DNA of 6,614 nt from an uncultured Collinsella sp. (lineage in GTDB: Bacteria; Actinomycetota; Coriobacteriia; Coriobacteriales; Coriobacteriaceae). Every line of letters begins with the position of its first letter. The first letter of the stretch is position 1. The notes beneath the pieces are model-generated. The model was given only the letters and a program-made list of their open reading frames with translations. It made no database searches and was not told the origin of the DNA. Location: positions 1 through 6,614 of the forward strand of contig CAAECT010000033.1 in NCBI GenBank assembly GCA_900754435.1, read 5' to 3'. Shown one piece after another: positions 5,701 to 6,614 of this stretch. Position numbers and translations under genes: made by a program.

Positions 5701-6614
5701 CCGGCTGGCCTCAACGGTATTGCTGCTACTCCGCTGGTGAGTGTTCAGGGCGGCAAGACCTATGTGTACTTCACCGTTAACAGCGCGGATAGCAAGGATT
5801 ACGTCAACTACTCTGCTGGTGGTGGCGTGTATCGCTATACGCTCGGCGATGCAGAGGCGACGCAGATTTATGATGCGGCTGGCCATTACCAGTACTGTGA
5901 CTCTCCGGTCATTGCCGATGCTTCTGGCAATCTCTACTACATTAATGATTCGGGCACGCTGTTTAAACTTGGAGCTGTCGAGTCTTGGACGGTTGCCTTT
6001 AACTCCAACGGCGGGTCTGCTTGCGACACTAAGTTTGTTGCTACGGCCGATGGCAAGCTGGTCAAGCCGGTCGATCCGACGCGCGATGGCTACACTTTCG
6101 GCGGTTGGTATACCGATGAGGCTTGCACGCAGGCGTATGACTTCAGTACGCCGGTGACGGCCGACCTGACGTTGTATGCCAAGTGGACCAAGAATGCCGT
6201 TAACCCTGGCGGTAATGGCGGTTCAGGCTCCAATGGCGGCAATGGCGGCGTTGGTTCGAATGGCGACGGCGGTTCTAGTACCGGTACTGGTTCCGGCACT
6301 GGCGCTGGCGCTGGTTCTGGCTCCGGCTCGAAGGGCGGCGCTATTGCCCCGGGCCAGAAGCCGGTGACCAAGACGACGGTGTCGACCAAGACCGAGACCA
6401 GGGACAACAAGTCCGACAAGAAGGACTCCGATAAGTCCGATAAGAAGGACGAGAAGAAGTCTGACAAGAAGTCTGACAGGAAGTCTGACAGGAAGGACGG
6501 CAAGTCCGACAAGAAGTCCGACAAGAAGTCCGATTCCAAGTCCGATACGGGTGCTGTTTCCACGACCACTGCTAAGAAGTCCTCTAGTGCTTCCGAGCAG
6601 GAGACTGGCACCAA
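2785..6614 (+). CDS. Large secreted multi-domain protein with transcobalamin-like DUF4430 repeats and a beta-propeller (3' end outside window)
   Basis: The frame is open for 1276 codons to the window edge, with an in-frame stop just upstream at 2758. ATG 2785 is chosen because AAGGGG ends 6 bases before it and GGAGG lies further up. ATG 2866 or 2872 are alternatives. Layout by residue: polar n-region 1-53; hydrophobic signal core GLVAFLAFAMAFG (54-66), cleavage perhaps after A74; Ala/Glu/Thr/Ser-rich linker 75-172; four DUF4430 domains 173-635; PQQ/BamB-like propeller 658-1065; one InlB/Listeria-Bacteroides repeat 1068-1136; Gly/Ser/Asn linker 1140-1192; Lys-Ser-Asp repeats 1209-1254. DUF4430 is related to the beta-domain of transcobalamin and intrinsic factor. 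With a B12 riboswitch directly upstream, the likely role is capture of cobalamin or other corrinoids at the cell surface (inference). A C-terminal anchor (sortase signal or membrane helix) is expected but lies outside the window. The domain calls are firm; the ligand is not shown. Confidence 0.9.
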   Translation, partial: MGELERNMRDDVGQPLGNAPSTDNGGQMDMFEDERERASLHRRGAIARGVAKRGLVAFLAFAMAFGTTPAQLWAEGAEGIAEAVAQAATPGEDAALAGGTAEQSGTEVSDSEGAPAASAATTEAATGDEGSATGESPATSEQSSTASAGQAGSAAATAVQTENPTETGDVAKKQVEVSFSIIGTDADGKAQTWVAPTQLKLDEGATAADAFVKLQQKTGFKADYDPNTAYGFYLKSITSPSDGRTLAFDPTTYAFWQLFVDGASSSVGASSVKLTQGQKVEFAYTAGSASPVVKDQVAANVTVIGRDAQGKTQAWVDNAQYVVTSGSSALDLTKVALEANDIDAVAAGSFILSLKYNGVELGTPQDYSTYWQLFINGKSSDYTADNVTIHAGDTVTWFYGGWGDQLPSDSVHASVQVLGKDKDGKQQVWASTGQTSLKAGSTAKDLLEQTGLKLDASESSWGWFLNGIYSPFDGKSYGWDAATNSYWRFYVNGKFADVGAGAYELHEGDAVTFMYGADADALPGQVLGSVDVIGPDVNGNNARWGSASNVSLPEGSTAQNLIETVLKAKGVTYNGSQSGEYWFLNSINSPFEDETYGYDGATNKYWHLYINGEPSLLCANQITLKSGDKVTLAYTTDDSAMPDPDKIVVDPGATTPDWDAEWAGYGNSGNGSTVTDAQAPAQAAGLKWAFDWKAESGQQYANCSEPVIANGFVYIATENELIKIDSSTGKKVASAPLASKVSYTSRPIYTNGLIIVPLNGGAVQAITADKLICKWLTPGLTDLTQSSCTVVSDGEYVYVGSVDISYDENYNATYGNGSFARIKIATGEVSWQNIDPAEGYYWTGAALTDKYAIVPTSAGTLKCIDKTTGDVVSTMKLGAVANADCIADPSNGSTFYQMTHDGKLHVISLSAKGVLSEQKTVDLGLTNNLSAPAVSGDNLIVGGQTATGSALVLYNLKTGKTTMVAAADGKALPAGLNGIAATPLVSVQGGKTYVYFTVNSADSKDYVNYSAGGGVYRYTLGDAEATQIYDAAGHYQYCDSPVIADASGNLYYINDSGTLFKLGAVESWTVAFNSNGGSACDTKFVATADGKLVKPVDPTRDGYTFGGWYTDEACTQAYDFSTPVTADLTLYAKWTKNAVNPGGNGGSGSNGGNGGVGSNGDGGSSTGTGSGTGAGAGSGSGSKGGAIAPGQKPVTKTTVSTKTETRDNKSDKKDSDKSDKKDEKKSDKKSDRKSDRKDGKSDKKSDKKSDSKSDTGAVSTTTAKKSSSASEQETGT
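3301..4692 (+). repeat. Four tandem DUF4430 (transcobalamin-like C-terminal) domains
   Basis: Each unit is about 100-117 residues. Unit 1 is residues 173-289, unit 2 298-400, unit 3 413-516 and unit 4 528-635. Each opens with a strand of the type V-x-V-x-G-x-D-x-x-G followed by a Trp-containing strand. Each carries an aromatic-Trp-x-x-(F/Y)-(V/I)-(D/N)-G motif: FWQLFVDG (255), YWQLFING (370), YWRFYVNG (486), YWHLYING (605). Each ends with a Gly-Asp/Gln beta-strand: GQKVEFAYT, GDTVTWFYG, GDAVTFMYG, GDKVTLAYT. Units 1, 3 and 4 share a central SP-containing loop (TSPSDG, YSPFDG, NSPFED) that unit 2 lacks. The units have diverged in sequence, so this is old domain duplication rather than a recent DNA repeat. 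Confidence 0.85.
4756..5979 (+). other. PQQ/BamB-like beta-propeller domain within the large surface protein
   Basis: About 408 residues (658-1065). The entry strand DWDAEWAGYGNSGNGST resembles the W-x-x-x-G-N opening of quinoprotein-like propellers. Blade-type strands then recur: ELIKIDSSTGKKV, AVQAITADKLICKW, SFARIKIATGEVSW, TLKCIDKTTGDVV, KLHVISLSAKGVL, ALVLYNLKTGKTTMV, GVYRYTLGDAEATQIY and TLFKLGAVESW, with intervening strands such as EPVIANGFVYIAT and SPVIADASGNLYY. By eye this gives seven or eight blades. The domain is probably a binding or scaffold propeller rather than a PQQ enzyme, because I cannot identify a cofactor site. The InlB repeat follows immediately at 5986. Confidence 0.85.
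5986..6192 (+). other. InlB B-repeat / Listeria-Bacteroides repeat domain
   Basis: Residues 1068-1136 show the full family pattern: WTVAFNSNGGS at the start, PTRDGYTFGGWYTDEAC in the middle and LTLYAKWTK at the end. This small ubiquitin-like beta module is common as a single or repeated unit in extracellular proteins of Gram-positive gut bacteria, where it serves as a stalk or adhesion module. Two cysteines (residues 1080 and 1114) could form a disulfide outside the cell. Confidence 0.88.
6409..6546 (+). repeat. Lys-Ser-Asp tandem repeat (wall-spanning spacer)
   Basis: About a dozen copies of a 12-base unit encoding KSDK, KSDR or close variants (KDSD, KDEK), with one 9-base unit KDG at 6493-6501. 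Neighbouring copies differ mostly by synonymous or single-base changes: the TCT-containing copies cluster at 6457-6492 and the TCC copies at 6502-6546. This suggests local duplication. The stretch is highly charged and disordered, and it follows the Gly/Ser linker at residues 1140-1192. That is the usual position for a spacer that threads the cell wall before a C-terminal anchor. Confidence 0.85.

Noticed and set aside
4630..5886. Minus-strand open frame of 418 codons opposite the propeller
   Set aside because: It has a biased composition with many Arg, Ile and Val residues, no domain pattern and full overlap with a strongly supported + strand domain.
6409..6546. Regular direct repeats as a possible CRISPR array
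   Set aside because: The 12-base units are back to back without spacers and stay in frame within a coding gene.
6090..6614. Minus-strand frame with SDFLSDFLSDF repeats, resembling a repeat-rich secreted protein
   Set aside because: The repeat is simply the reverse reading of the Lys-Ser-Asp units of the + strand gene, which continues in frame from the InlB repeat.

Overview
The window looks like part of a chromosome from a GC-rich gut actinobacterium of the class Coriobacteriia, most like Collinsella. I infer this from three things: strong G/C preference at third codon positions, a phasin-like gene next to an AarF/UbiB gene, and a large secreted protein built from DUF4430, PQQ-like and InlB-type modules. 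No rRNA or marker gene is present to prove the genus. All supported genes lie on the + strand.

Left part (1-2514). The C-terminal end of an unrecognised gene stops at 147. A gap of about 100 bases with a weak promoter candidate follows. Next come a 138-residue phasin-like helical protein (247-663) and, 8 bases after its stop, a 587-residue AarF/ABC1/UbiB-type atypical kinase with two C-terminal membrane segments (672-2435). These two are probably one transcript. A good intrinsic terminator (2487-2514) closes it.

Right part (2513-6614). Directly after the terminator lie a promoter candidate and a well-conserved cobalamin (vitamin B12) riboswitch of about 173 bases (2551-2723). It is followed by about 60 bases of leader with alternative pairing possibilities, then by a very large gene that is still open at the window edge (2785 to beyond 6614, at least 1276 codons). 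The encoded protein has an N-terminal signal sequence, an Ala/Glu/Thr/Ser-rich linker, four tandem DUF4430 domains (related to the beta-domain of transcobalamin and intrinsic factor), a PQQ/BamB-like beta-propeller, one InlB/Listeria-Bacteroides repeat, a Gly/Ser-rich linker and a Lys-Ser-Asp tandem repeat typical of a wall-spanning spacer.

The most interesting reading is that the riboswitch and the protein belong to the same pathway. A B12-sensing RNA controls an exported multi-domain protein that carries transcobalamin-like domains and a beta-propeller, the fold used by the Bacteroides B12-capture lipoprotein BtuG. I infer a Gram-positive surface B12 (corrinoid) capture protein, possibly handing its ligand to an ECF or BtuFCD-type importer encoded outside the window. 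Corrinoid binding itself is not shown by the sequence.
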